Part shown: positions 21,316-31,905 of the stretch, in pieces
How the letters are laid out: each line of letters starts with the position of its first letter
Position numbering within the stretch: position 1 is the stretch's first letter
Source of the DNA: Argyresthia goedartella
Taxonomy: Eukaryota; Arthropoda; Insecta; Lepidoptera; Argyresthiidae
Direction of reading: 5' to 3'
DNA: 64,000 nucleotides
Assembly (NCBI GenBank): GCA_949825045.1
Contig: OX463816.1
Location: 16,859,579-16,923,578 of the forward strand
The notes under the pieces: model-generated
What the model saw: the letters and a program-made list of their open reading frames with translations, nothing else
What the model was told of the DNA's origin: nothing
The model's database searches: none
Program-made: the position numbers and the translations under genes

Positions 21316-23892
21316 TTGTCTTTGTTCTATCCTTCCTTCTTTCTATTCGATTCTAAATTTACTATTTATTACCAGAACACTCGTGGACTAAGATCTAAAT
21401 TACACCACCTTTATCGTAACATTTTGAGCGAAGACTATGATATCATTTCCATTACTGAAACCTGGCTGATCGAGAGCATTTTAGACACAGAGATATGCGA
21501 CAGTAGATATGACGTTTTCAGACTGGATAGAGACCGCAGTCTCCGTGGTAAGCGGGACGGTGGTGGCGTTATGGTCTTGATCCGTCGCACGCTGGAGGCA
21601 AGAGCTCGCCCCGAGTGGTCGCAGGCTGGCATAGAATGTCTCTGGGTCACTATTCCGGCCAACGGACTGCGAATGCACTCCGGTAATATTGATCCCTCAG
21701 CGACAAAATATGACCTACACCTGTGTACTATATATGCTCCACCCGACACGCGTTCTTCTAAGACATTAGCAAATGATTTACGTCACATCGACTCGCTTTT
21801 AATTAGGGCTCTCTCAGAATCTCCCAACGCACACTTCATAATAACAGGTGACTTTAATATGCCTAATATTTCGTGGTGCCCCGACGGCCGCACCACGCAA
21901 CTTCACCAAGGGTCAGTGGAGATTCAGGCTGCAAGTGCCAGTATATTGGAAACCTTTTCTGCATGGAATCTGCAACAATTAAACTTTTTCAAAAATTCTA
22001 GTGACAACATTTTAGATCTCATTGTATCAAATTTTGCAGCGGATGTCAGAATGTCACTACATCCACTAAGCAAAATTGACAAATTCCACCCACCACTCGA
22101 AATCACTACAAAGGATATATTTGCAGCACCATTGGAAGAATCAAAACAAACTAAATATAGGTTTCGTAAGGGTAATTATGAGGAATTAAATAAGATACTC
22201 TCGGGGACTGACTGGGATAAACTCATTTGCGCACCAGACTTGGACAATGCAATATTAACTTTTTACGACATTCTTAATGACAATATAACTAAATGTATAC
22301 CTCTGGACACCCGTCGTAAAAAGTGTAGCTATCCAGTTTGGTATAGCACACCACTGATCAAAATTATACAAGAGAAAAGTAGAGCTCATTCTAAATGGAA
22401 GCGGTATGGAAATCCCCGCGACTACGACGATTTTTCATTGCTCAGGAGTCGCCATAAATTCATTCTTGATCAATGTTACAATAAGTATATCACATCAATG
22501 CAAGAAAATATTAAGTCCGATCCTAAACAACTCTGGTCCTATGTCAGAGCACGTCGTGGTTGTTCAGCCTACCCGAAGAAATTTGAATACAAGGATAGCA
22601 GTTTTGAAAAGGGCGAAGATATCACTGCTGAGTTTAACCAATTTTTTGCATCAGTATTTGTCGAACCCGCACCTGAATACGATCATTTAGAGTTGAACCC
22701 ACCTTGCTGTGACGATGGTAGTGTTGTCAGTACATTGGAACTCTCAGCAGATTCTGTTGAAAAATACTTGGCATCCTTGGATCCTAATGGTGGAGCTGGG
22801 AGTGACGGGATTCCCCCATATTTTATTTTCAAATGCGCCAAGAGCCTGTCCACACCGCTTAATATTTTATTTAACATGTCCCTTACTAACGGTACATTCC
22901 CGACAAAATGGAAAGAAGCCCTTGTGGTACCCATACATAAAAAGGGTTCTAAATTACAAATTCCGAACTATCGCCAAATCTCAATTTTGAACATATTCGG
23001 AAAGATTTTTGAGAAAATTATTTATGACAATATATACGGTACATTAACAAGGGGAATTCCACCGCAACAACATGGCTTCCTGAAAGGCCGTTCCACCGTG
23101 TCGAATCTTGCAGAGTTTGTCAATCACGTTCTCCGCTCAATGGACAAAGGGGTGCAGGTTGACGTGGTTTACACGGATTTTGAAAAGGCGTTCGATCGTG
23201 TAGACCACGTCATACTGCTCCGTAAGCTCCATAGATTGGGTCTGCGTGGAGACATTTATAGGTGGGTGACATCCTATGTAACCAATAGATGCCAAGCGGT
23301 AGTACTGGGTGGCTTCAGATCTGACTATGTCAACGTCCCCTCTGGGGTATCCCAGGGATCACATTTGGGTCCTCTATTCTACAACGCATACCTTTACGAC
23401 ATATACACAGTATTCCATAATTGTAAATTCATAATGTATGCAGACGACAAAAAGATCTTTACTGGAATACGTAATGCGATTGATTGTATTGGAATGCAGG
23501 AAGATTTGAATCGGCTTTCCGAGTACTATGTAACCAATCGTATTATAGTAAATATTTCCAAGTGCCTTCAGATCTCTTTTACTCGTAGTCCAAAACCAAT
23601 TGTACATTCGTATGCTTTTAAGGATCAGATTATCGCACGCGTGAATACTGTTCGTGACTTGGGCGTCACTCTTGACGCAAAATTATCATTTGACCAACAC
23701 ATTGACGACATCACTAACCGCGCTTTCAGAAACTTGGGATTTATCTATCGAACATGTGCTGGGCTAGTGACATTACATGCTTTAAGGTACTTTACTTCGC
23801 CTACGTGCGCTACTGCGCACGTAGGCGAAGTATTTTGGAATACGCCAGCGTTGTCTGGTGTCCTCAATATATTACGCACAAGGAACGAATAG
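21316..23892 (+). CDS. LINE ORF2: AP endonuclease and reverse transcriptase
   Basis: About 210 bp after ORF1. Endonuclease: YYQNTRGLRSKL near 21370, TETWL near 21455, GDFNMPNISW near 21848, and a C-terminal DKFHPPLEI in place of the usual SDH. RT: AGSDGIPPYF near 22795, NYRQISILNIFGKIFEKII near 22965, HGFLKGRSTVSNL, VVYTDFEKAFDRVDH near 23165, SGVSQGSHLGPL near 23340, MYADDKKIF near 23430 and LGVTLDAKLSF near 23660. It nicks target DNA and primes cDNA synthesis there. No ATG precedes the endonuclease, so the start is unclear. The frame is intact until about 23785, where a shift and an 18-bp fold-back repeat derail it; the correct C-terminal frame resumes as ILEYASVVWCPQYITHKERI at about 23835. 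Confidence 0.88.
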   Translation: MSLFYPSFFLFDSKFTIYYQNTRGLRSKLHHLYRNILSEDYDIISITETWLIESILDTEICDSRYDVFRLDRDRSLRGKRDGGGVMVLIRRTLEARARPEWSQAGIECLWVTIPANGLRMHSGNIDPSATKYDLHLCTIYAPPDTRSSKTLANDLRHIDSLLIRALSESPNAHFIITGDFNMPNISWCPDGRTTQLHQGSVEIQAASASILETFSAWNLQQLNFFKNSSDNILDLIVSNFAADVRMSLHPLSKIDKFHPPLEITTKDIFAAPLEESKQTKYRFRKGNYEELNKILSGTDWDKLICAPDLDNAILTFYDILNDNITKCIPLDTRRKKCSYPVWYSTPLIKIIQEKSRAHSKWKRYGNPRDYDDFSLLRSRHKFILDQCYNKYITSMQENIKSDPKQLWSYVRARRGCSAYPKKFEYKDSSFEKGEDITAEFNQFFASVFVEPAPEYDHLELNPPCCDDGSVVSTLELSADSVEKYLASLDPNGGAGSDGIPPYFIFKCAKSLSTPLNILFNMSLTNGTFPTKWKEALVVPIHKKGSKLQIPNYRQISILNIFGKIFEKIIYDNIYGTLTRGIPPQQHGFLKGRSTVSNLAEFVNHVLRSMDKGVQVDVVYTDFEKAFDRVDHVILLRKLHRLGLRGDIYRWVTSYVTNRCQAVVLGGFRSDYVNVPSGVSQGSHLGPLFYNAYLYDIYTVFHNCKFIMYADDKKIFTGIRNAIDCIGMQEDLNRLSEYYVTNRIIVNISKCLQISFTRSPKPIVHSYAFKDQIIARVNTVRDLGVTLDAKLSFDQHIDDITNRAFRNLGFIYRTCAGLVTLHALRYFTSPTCATAHVGEVFWNTPALSGVLNILRTRNE
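23793..23832. repeat. Perfect 18-bp inverted repeat, 4-nt spacer, inside ORF2
   Basis: Arms 23793-23810 and 23815-23832 are exact reverse complements around TACT. The right arm interrupts the conserved LYFAYVR...ILEYASVVW region, so it was added after the LINE lost constraint, or in its last copying. Confidence 0.94.
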
Positions 23893-24215
23893 AGCGCATT
23901 CAAAAGTCTTTTGTAAGATTTTTAGATTATCGTGCCAAACGTAGAGGACAAGACTACTATTCATCGTGCACTCATCACCATATTATGAATCTTGAAGACC
24001 GTCGAATAGCACTTGATATGTCTGTCCTACATGATATCCTGAGCGGCCGTATCGATAGTCCCAATCTTGTTGAACTGGTCGGCTACCGCACTTCTACCAC
24101 ACGCACGCGCCATTCAACAAATCTTCTATTTCACACACCTCGTGTACATACCAACTATGCCCAGAACTCCCCTATTATCCGCATAATGAATTTATATAAT
24201 AAACGATTTAGCTGT
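23839..24215 (+). repeat. Right arm of 377-bp inverted repeat
   Basis: Matches 20324-20700 in reverse complement. In plus orientation it codes the ORF2 C-terminus (EYASVVWCPQYITHKERIER ... NLYNKRFSC). The match stops abruptly at 24215. Confidence 0.95.
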
Positions 24216-24850
24216 TTTAGTTTGAAGAGATCGGTACACGTTGACTCTCGGTGTGAGGTAGAGGTGCGGCGGTAAGTGGCGCATTGGTGACGTCAGCTGC
24301 AACTGTAATTAAATTGGCCGGTTCAGTTGTGCTCGGATTGTCGTCTGTAACCAGGGGCGCGGTGACGGCAGAGCCAGCGGCATTAGCAACTGAGATGGTG
24401 GAGGCGGCGGCGGTGGCGGCAGCGGCGATGGCGGTGTCGGTGGTGGTGGCGGCGGCGGTGGTGGCGGTGGCGGTGGCAGCGGTGGCTATGGCAGTGGCGG
24501 CTGTGACGGCAGTGGTGGTGGTAGTGGTTGCTGTGGCAGTGGGGGGTGTGGCGGCGGTGGCGGTGGCGTCAGTGGGGGTGACGGCATTAACGGCGCTGGC
24601 AGTGGTGGAAGCTAGGGATACGCTGTTCTTGCGAAGATTGCCGTCGGCACTCCGTAGTGGGGTTTTCGAGCGTACCTCAGCTTTGCATGATACGCATTTA
24701 GTCATTTTGCGTTCTTTTATGGTCAGCTTTCTGAACTCTTCCAGTTTTAAATTGAGACATTGGTAGCGGTAAGCTCATGGGCATGACAAAGAGCCCATCG
24801 TATCAGCTGCGCCGATAAATTTGCCGCATGCATCGCACTTCGCCGGCATA
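24216..24850 (-). pseudogene. LINE ORF1 N-terminus with PHD-like zinc cluster and Ala/Thr-rich tract
   Basis: Minus-strand reading from the ATG near 24850: MPAKCDACGKFIGAADTMG, SLSCP, a TGA at 24774-24776, YRYQCLNLKLEEFRKLT, then MTKCVSCKAEVRSKTPLRSAD. The Cys spacing and the TPLRSAD...NLRKN tail resemble the PHD-type finger at the start of insect LINE ORF1 proteins. About 110 residues of almost pure Ala/Thr/Val follow, from an imperfect GGC/GTG-type trinucleotide array (about 24390-24605). The protein would bind nucleic acid. The frame ends at 24217, exactly at the edge of the inverted LINE, so this may be that element's own 5' part or another copy. Confidence 0.68.
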
Positions 24851-24927
24851 CTTGTGAGAGGTATGCAAAATAAAATAAGAAACAAAAAATGAAAATTAAA
24901 AATACAATGTTTTGTGGAGCCGAGAAA

Positions 24928-24995
24928 GATCAGAAGTAACGACGCCTGCTTCGTACGCGTAGGGTAGGGTGAAGCAGGCGTCGTTACTTCTGATC
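24928..24995. repeat. Perfect 25-bp inverted repeat, 18-nt spacer
   Basis: Arms 24928-24952 and 24971-24995 are exact reverse complements. It lies just upstream (in minus sense) of the LINE ORF1 start. Nothing marks it as a gene terminator. Confidence 0.95.
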
Positions 24996-26059
24996 CACGG
25001 CGCTCCGATGGTGAGAGCACAAATATCTCGAAGGTGTTGATCCTGTTGATAGCGGTTGGTTAGTAACAGCGCTTGGCCTTGCAGCGCAGAGCCGTCGAGT
25101 CAAGATAACCGGTCCTTAACTGTTGGCACTATACACTTTGAAACCATATGGTCACTTTTGTTGATGTTTGGTACTTTAAAACGCAAAATCACTTGACAAT
25201 TTTTAAAGTAACAGAATCTTGATTAAATCAGCTTTAATTTAGTGTTAGAAAAATGACACAAACAGCGGTTTTATGTACTGCATATGAATTTAGAAGTACG
25301 AGCGTACAGCAATACGTCTATCTCCTACGTCGGTTGGTGTTATGTCATACATACATAATTTATAACTTCACGCCGTATGAAATAATTGTAAGTAATAAAC
25401 GGTAAAACGCATAAGTTTAAGTTTTCTGCAAACTAATATATATATATATATATATATACTAATATATAACTATACAAGACATAATATGGCTCTATGAAAC
25501 ATAAATGGAACTACGAATTGTAATAAAATTAACACACAATATTAAAACCTGGTTACAGTATAGTTATTATAGTCTTAGTTATTAACCAGGTTATAAAATT
25601 GTGTGGCATGTGAACAACGTTCTGTTTGTCAACCTCGGACACAGTTTCGGCGCATACATTACTGCGATACAAGAAGCAAGCCGCTGTTTATCTGCCACGT
25701 TCACCAACATGCGGAAATGTGAGAATGGAGAGAAATGGAGATTTCACATAACTCAACGACACGCCAGAACAACATAGTGAATGGGAACTTCATTTCAATT
25801 GTGGTCTTAACTGAAGATTATAACAGATAAGCAGGCTACTCAGGCATGTTTTACGTATTACATATACTAGATATTAATCTGTTTAATAATTTGTGAAAAT
25901 ACCAACTTTACCTGACACCTGTTAAAAAAATCCTAAAATCTTCATTATATTCCTATGACTTGAGTTTAATGTGGTTTCATCTGTATAAGACTTTCAACTC
26001 TACCACTTATCTAATAATCCATTTATTTTTGCGAGATAAAGCGGATATCAAACACTTTA
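24996..26059. other. AT-rich DNA with an (AT)n microsatellite at 25436-25458
   Basis: No gene supported. The dinucleotide run is about 23 bp. The rest holds no motif I recognise. Confidence 0.55.
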
Positions 26060-26310
26060 TAACAATAGCCTTTATAAAGCACACACAGAACTCACTTCGG
26101 TAAATTTTCGTAAACATCGACAACTTGTTGTGCCAACTTCTCCGGTCTTGTGCCAATCGCATCCAGGTCTTCCCGCAATATTGGTGATGTCATCGACCCA
26201 CATAGCAGCTTGAGACCAACGCTCCCTTTTCCTCTTTTGGGCCACCACTTGGCCAGGGATTTTCTCCACCTGCCATCATCTCGCCTCGTCAAGTGCCCAT
26301 CTAATACATT
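26060..26310 (-). pseudogene. LINE ORF2 C-terminal scrap (RTE-like)
   Basis: Minus-strand translation gives TRRDDGRWRKSLAKWWPKRG and, one frame over, RWSQAAMWVDDITNIAGRPG. Together they match the common end of RTE-type LINE proteins (D-G-R-W...W-x-P-R-x-G-K-R-S-V-G-R-P...R-W-x-D-D-I...A-G). Two frames and a frame break are needed. Only about 80 residues remain. Confidence 0.58.
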
Positions 26311-28139
26311 ATTGAAGCAAATGCAATATAATATTATATGAAAGAGACTATTTTGGGTCTCGTAGCATTCAAACAGGAAGATTTACTTAATTATTAAATA
26401 CACATATAATTACTTTCTATTCCGCTAAGTTGCTTCTTAGTTTAAAACAGAGTGTTTGCCAGTTATTCTAATTCTAGGTCCAGTTTCCTGAATCTAGCAT
26501 TCGACGTATAACTTATTTCGAGCTGGAAACATACCACAATATAAACTTCTCTGCTTCTTGGTCTTTGGAGTGAGCTCGCTCAACTAGTAACATTACTTAT
26601 CCTATAAGCGTCTGGCTTAAATCCACTTTTGGCTTCCTAAAGTTACGGCAATTTCATATTACAAAGTATCTCGGTTGAAGTCTTCTTCAAGGGTGGTCAA
26701 TTTGCGCTGCTCTATATTGTTATAATATAACTGATTATAATACCAGAGAGCAGGCAGCGCAGCGAAAAAAAACTTTTTTTCGTAGAACATAGCAAATATT
26801 GAAAAAGTTAAAAGAAGTAAAGTCGTAGGTTTACTAGAAGAAAACTCTTTGTAGAGATAAGCTGCTCCATTGTATAAACTCCGGACTAGTTGTCCACTTT
26901 ACATAAAAGAACACCTTAAGAACGTGTAAAGAATTTTTCTCAAACATGCAATGAAATGTCGTCATTTTGTTCGTCATAACAGGCTTGGAAGTATCACGCT
27001 GCGGGCGTACAACTCGAGAGAACTGTAAAGAAATTTCATACAGAATTGCAGGTCTAGGCTAGGAAGTATGTTTTTAAAATTTTATGCTTCAAGCTAAAGA
27101 CACAACGGGTGCACGGAACTTAAGGTTAGTAGTATTCTCAAACTTGAATAAGTTTTTTGAGTGGTGTATTTTGTATTTCATTGCATTTACATATTTGACA
27201 AAACTAAAGATGCCTCAGGCTGTGAAAAGGGCTTACCGGCTTCGCACCACAATCCACCTGTGTGTCTATCCGTCTTCCACGGCAGTCTTGCAGTAATGTA
27301 CTGTACCGCTCTATTGTATGTATTTCTAGTGGTTGTAAAGGATGCAATATCACTAATATATACTCATACCATCCCATCATCATAAAAGAACAAGTAAAAT
27401 ATAAATTTTTACAGCTATCCGCGATAAAAAAAGCGCACACAAAAGTTCCAGATGGTCGAAACGTAGTTTGTGCTTACAAAAAGCCAAGCTTACAACGAGG
27501 TGTTCTGATTATGTTGTGCTTCGTACGTCAGCTGTTGTTGTATGGAAGCTTTGTTGGATAAATTTGGTGCCAGCTTGTCTATGTTAGTATTTGAAATCTA
27601 TGCTATGCAAAATCCTCCCGAAGACGTACCTACAACAAACCATTTTTTTTACTATAGTGTGTAAGAAGTCGATACAAATGAAATCGGTTTTGAAAGAAGT
27701 TATACTTGGAAGTGGGCACAACTGTACCTCTGCCATCTCGTATGGGAAAAGGCGTGAGTAGCATAATCGATTAGTGTTTTAGTAAGTTTGTATCAGGGGA
27801 TATTACATCTGTTTAAGAACTATTTGTCCATCATGCGCGTGGACACCCTTACAACTAACGATTATCAAAATATTCTCTCACTCTTTAGTTTCTAAGTTAA
27901 TTAATCTATATTCACCAAATGACTTACCAAATATTAAACACGTCATGTTACAAAATGAACTAAATATTAAGATAAGACGCTCCATTCAACAAAGGGCCCT
28001 TTGCAGAAAATCAACACTATTCTGTTAGCAGTGTGAACAGTACCGAACCGAAGTCTTTCTCCTCAGCTATTTCAGACTCCCATGAGTGTTGCTTCGGAAC
28101 ACAACGATGTCCTCACACTTCTGAGCAAAAAAAAAAGGT
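26311..28139. other. Intergenic DNA, no gene identified
   Basis: The longest frames (for example 27262-27561) start within AT-rich DNA, have no domain and overlap one another. I see no RNA gene or clean repeat. Confidence 0.5.
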
Positions 28140-28775
28140 TTAATGACGTTTATTATCACTCAAGACACAAGTCACTTACGCGATAACATAATTAAAAATA
28201 CATTTTAATATTCATGACATAATTCTAATAAGTACAATACGAGGTGACAGCTACAACAGTTCGGGTAGGTGCGTCAAATAAGTTATCGAAGTGTTACAAG
28301 TAAGTATGGTGTAGGTAAATTTAAGCGAATTAATGGATGTATGGTTACATTCTAATCTGTCCCTTTGGAAAAAGATCAATCGAAAACTCACTCATGATAA
28401 TTATATAAAATTCTGGTAACAATTACAGTTAAAATTGTAAGTAAGTAGGTGTACAGATTTGGAAAAGCAGTGATCAACGCATTGTACGTTGTTTAAATGT
28501 TTAGCCACAGTATTTTATTCCGATAAAATATGTTGAGTTAATAGTCTTTTGAATGCATACATTGATTTCGCGTTTCTTATAGATGAAAGTAGTTGGTTGT
28601 AAAGTCGCGCTCCGTCAGTAGTTATCAATGTTTTGCCGTAATTAGTTCGATGTTTGGGTATGACTAGGAAGCTTGCTTGCCTCGTATGGTGGCGGCCAAT
28701 AACTTGTTTTCGCTGGGTGAACGTTATGTTAGTGTAGATAATACTGTTGAGGGATTTCCGTATATATACTTGTAA
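28140..28775 (-). pseudogene. LINE ORF2 C-terminus and 3' region
   Basis: Minus-strand reading around 28755-28540 gives FTQRKQVIGRHHTRQASFLV, IPKHRTNYGKTLITTDGARL and YNQLLSSIRNAKSMYAFKRL, the standard C-terminal end of Jockey/CR1-type RT proteins. The 3' region runs left toward 28140, where AATAAA-like sequence occurs on the minus strand. It abuts, head to head, a plus-strand RT fragment. Confidence 0.68.
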
Positions 28776-29344
28776 AGTTGAACGTGTCCTCCGACTCTGC
28801 TAACTGGTGCGACTCTTATCTGAGAGGTTGCCAACAGCGTATAAAGTTGGAGACGACTTCAACGGAGTGGTGTGATTCCTTTGCAGGAGTCCCCCAGGGT
28901 GGTATACTCTCCCCTCTTCATTTCTTAATCTTCATTAATTTCATCTCAGATATCCTCTCCTCATCATACCATCTTTACGCCAACGATCTCCAGATATACC
29001 GCCATTTCCCAATCTGTGATATGGCACCAGCTGTAGAGGTATTAAATGCCGATCTCAAGAAGATCAGGGTTTGGGCCTCGTCTTATGGTATCCTTGTCAA
29101 CCCTACTAAGTCACAGGCTATGATTATTGGTTCCAGGTATTCCCTTAACCTGATACAGCATATTTCTATTACTCCTGTTACCTATGATAAAACCGTAATC
29201 TCATACAGCACCAAGGCCAAAAACCTCGGAGTTATGTTTGATAACCATGTAACATCCCCCCTTTCTATTAGTCCACCCTTCTTTTTAACGCAGTCTCTTA
29301 TTAATTGTGATGGCCAAATTAAAATAGATCGTCTAGTAAATTAG
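28776..29344 (+). pseudogene. LINE RT fragment (palm to thumb)
   Basis: Open frame with SSDSANWCDSYLRGCQQRI, FAGVPQGGILSPL, then YANDLQIY where the catalytic box should read YADD (one Asp changed to Asn), LKKIRVWASSYGILVNPTKS and STKAKNLGVMFDN. The Asn at the catalytic position and loss of everything upstream make it inactive. It is related to the RT split by the BEL element (4656-4774 and 12334-12417). Its head-to-head join at about 28775 with a minus-strand LINE end repeats the layout seen at 20700. Confidence 0.8.
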
Positions 29345-30945
29345 AACTTCTACTACTTGTGAAACCAGTAACCCTAATTCTAGAGGTATGAGTAAGAAGT
29401 GCTGTCAACTTTGACAATAGATTTTAAACAAGGAATGTTTTAAATTGAATATTTAGTAATTTTAAATTTCAATAAAAGATATATACTTAAATATGTCCCC
29501 ACTAACAAGAATGATACAGATTAATATCCATTAAATGATTAATAACCTTATAAATCAAATTCATATAATAAAATGTCATAGTATATTTTGAGTATTGACT
29601 AAAATGAAATAAAAAATGATAAATATTAAAATAATAAAAGGAAAATTTGATATTCATAAAATTTTGGGGAAGAAACCCCTACCACTTGATTCGGTCTTCG
29701 ACCCAGATAATTCTACGAAACCAATTAATTTGTAGTTCTGATACTCGTTTATAAAAAGAGTAGCGTATAAGTATTCTGAATTGGATTTAGTCATAGATTC
29801 ACCGGATTGGGATGGGGTATGACCGATCAGGATGGGATTATAGTTTGTGAATGACATTCAACTGTCTCATCAGTCAATATCTGATATTTATGTAGTAAGA
29901 TTATATTAAATATTCTTCCACATATAGAAAACTATAAACATACACAATGAAGTTTCACTGGTTGTTTATGTTACACGTTATGTGTTTCAATAAAGACTTA
30001 TTTGTCTTTTAGTAATGCACAATAGCATAGCATGAAGTATAAAATATTTCTGCACATCCATAGAAGTGCGTAAGTAGCATGATTCATTTTAAGGTTAATG
30101 AATTGACCTTCAATCTACCATCAGCAGATCCAAACATGATATTGTTACTTCGTAAAGTGCGAAGATATAAGTATATGTATCCGTATAGTAATATAAATAT
30201 GCACATCTGAATAGAGCATAACTGTGAATTTCCGTACTTCTATTGCTTCATTCTGGCGTTATGTGAACATTGGCGGTGGCTTTGCGACGGCTTATTCCAT
30301 AATTTGATCAAAGGTAATTAATTAATAACTATTGTATTAATAAAATTAACCATGACCGCCTTCCATGATTGCAATACAAGGTCTAGGGAAATTGAACGAT
30401 TATCATCATTCAGTTAAGACGAGAATTGCAGGTTTGTTTATTTAAACTCTGAATTGTCGACATCGAGTCGAACATATCAAATTGAAAACGTTGTTGCAGA
30501 AATTAGTCAACTCAGTAACTACTTTCAATAAGTTTATAGTCTCATTGACTCCAAATACTACAATGTAGTACTTTATTAATATTTCAAACTTCATTCCACG
30601 TCGCTGGAATAACCACAAATTGAATATTAATTCAAACTCTCAATTTCATTCAACATAAATATGAATAATGTGACAGTTGACTGACTTTATCTAGGATTCA
30701 GGTAAAAATAGAGTATATAAGGACAGATATTACTTAATACGAGAAGTAAATAAATTCCTTTAAATAACAGACATTAACAGGGAGAGGGATAGGAGTAAAT
30801 AATTAAGGAATAAAATGTTAGTAAAACATAAGTATACCCTATTGAGAACCCCATAATATTCTATTATTTTATTACCTAGTTATTTATATATAAATATAAT
30901 ATATATATATATTTAAATGGAATATCCCACGTTATATTATACATA
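29345..30945. other. AT-rich intergenic DNA, no gene seen
   Basis: Includes a short TA-rich run at about 30886-30912. A small minus-strand frame at 29654-29857 has no recognisable domain. Confidence 0.5.
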
Positions 30946-31303
30946 GGGCGCACTGTAAGTTTCCGGAACTGGCCACTTACATAAACAATATTTAAAAATT
31001 TATTGCAACATTTGAAAATAGAACTCATTGGCTGTAGAATGCAGTTTGTTTCATCTGACTGCCTTTTGTTTTTTACCTTGTGACGCGGTCAACGATTTTC
31101 ATCACCAGAAGAGGCTGTCGAGGAGTATGAAAAACACGTTTCAGAGGTCACCACAGAGGAGTGGCATAAAAGTTTTCAAAACTGGTTTCATCGAATGAAA
31201 AAGTGCATAGACGCCAAGGGAGATTATTTTGAAAAACAATAAATTAATTTTGTACATTTAATAGTAATTTTTCATATTCATTCCGGAAACTTACAGTGCG
31301 CCC
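30946..31303 (+). mobile_element. mariner internal-deletion derivative with 23-bp TIRs
   Basis: The ends 30946-30968 and 31281-31303 are perfect inverted repeats beginning GGGCGCACTGTAAG. Inside, 31096-31242 codes the mariner transposase C-terminus (SPEEAVEEYEKHVSE, then WHKSFQNWFHRM and IDAKGDYFEKQ, stop), but the catalytic DDD region is gone. TA precedes the left end; a matching TA is not directly beside the right end. It could be moved only by a transposase supplied elsewhere. Confidence 0.88.
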
Positions 31304-31744
31304 CACGTAGGTAGGTACTCCCGGAAACATGGTTTAAAAACAATAAAAATATATCTTCCTTTCCACACATAAGTAAGTATGGGTACTTATTCTACATAGG
31401 TAATTAACGTAGAAACCTCAATCTAGCGTTCTATCTAACCATGTACCTATAGATAGGTACCTATATCCATTGAGCTAGTAGTTCAATGCCTATAACTGCT
31501 CAATCAACAACCCGTGATATCTATCGAGGCATTGTTAATTCCATAATCGTATTTAATACCTACATTCATTTCGTCATACCCCTATGACGTCAGATGCCAA
31601 TATCAATTCGTGTCCTACCAAATATATATTTAGGTACCTACTTGCTAACGAAAGTATTTCACAAAGATAGGTATTTAATTAAACGAATTTTCTATTAAAC
31701 TTCCTAATTAAAACTATACATACATTGCGTTTATACATAGGCAC
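31304..31744. other. Intergenic DNA, rich in TAGGTA-type words
   Basis: No gene seen; repeated short TAGGTAC/GTACCTA words occur through the stretch. Confidence 0.45.
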
Positions 31745-31835
31745 ATACTCTGATCCTATTGTCCTCGGCCGGGAATCGAACTCGTGATCACTCGCATTGT
31801 AGGCAGAATCACAACCACAACACCTTATTCTTTTA
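31745..31835 (-). repeat. tRNA-like SINE head fragment
   Basis: Minus strand carries a B-box-like AGTTCGATTCCCGGCCGAGG (about 31771-31790) preceded by GATTCTGCCTACAATGCG. The rest of an A box is weak. It appears to be a different SINE from the one just to its right. Confidence 0.45.
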
Positions 31836-31905
31836 ACTAAGGTAGATATCTAAGTATCTTATAAGAATTCTTCGAATCGTTATCTATCTTTTGGTTTCCC
31901 AGATA

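Larger units (their letters stand above)
19936..24215. mobile_element. LINE with inverted middle segment (Jockey/CR1-like)
   Basis: The left 765 bp are the LINE's 3' end on the minus strand, with an (AAATA)n-type tail at 19936-19983 and an AATAAA signal. At 20700/20701 this joins, head to head, a plus-strand segment that runs from ORF1 through ORF2 to 24215. The last 377 bp of the plus segment (23839-24215) are the reverse complement of 20324-20700, with two mismatches and no indel. This is the layout produced by twin priming (5' inversion), though the overlap is unusually long. Minus-strand ORF1 N-terminal sequence just beyond 24215 complicates the story. Confidence 0.8.
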
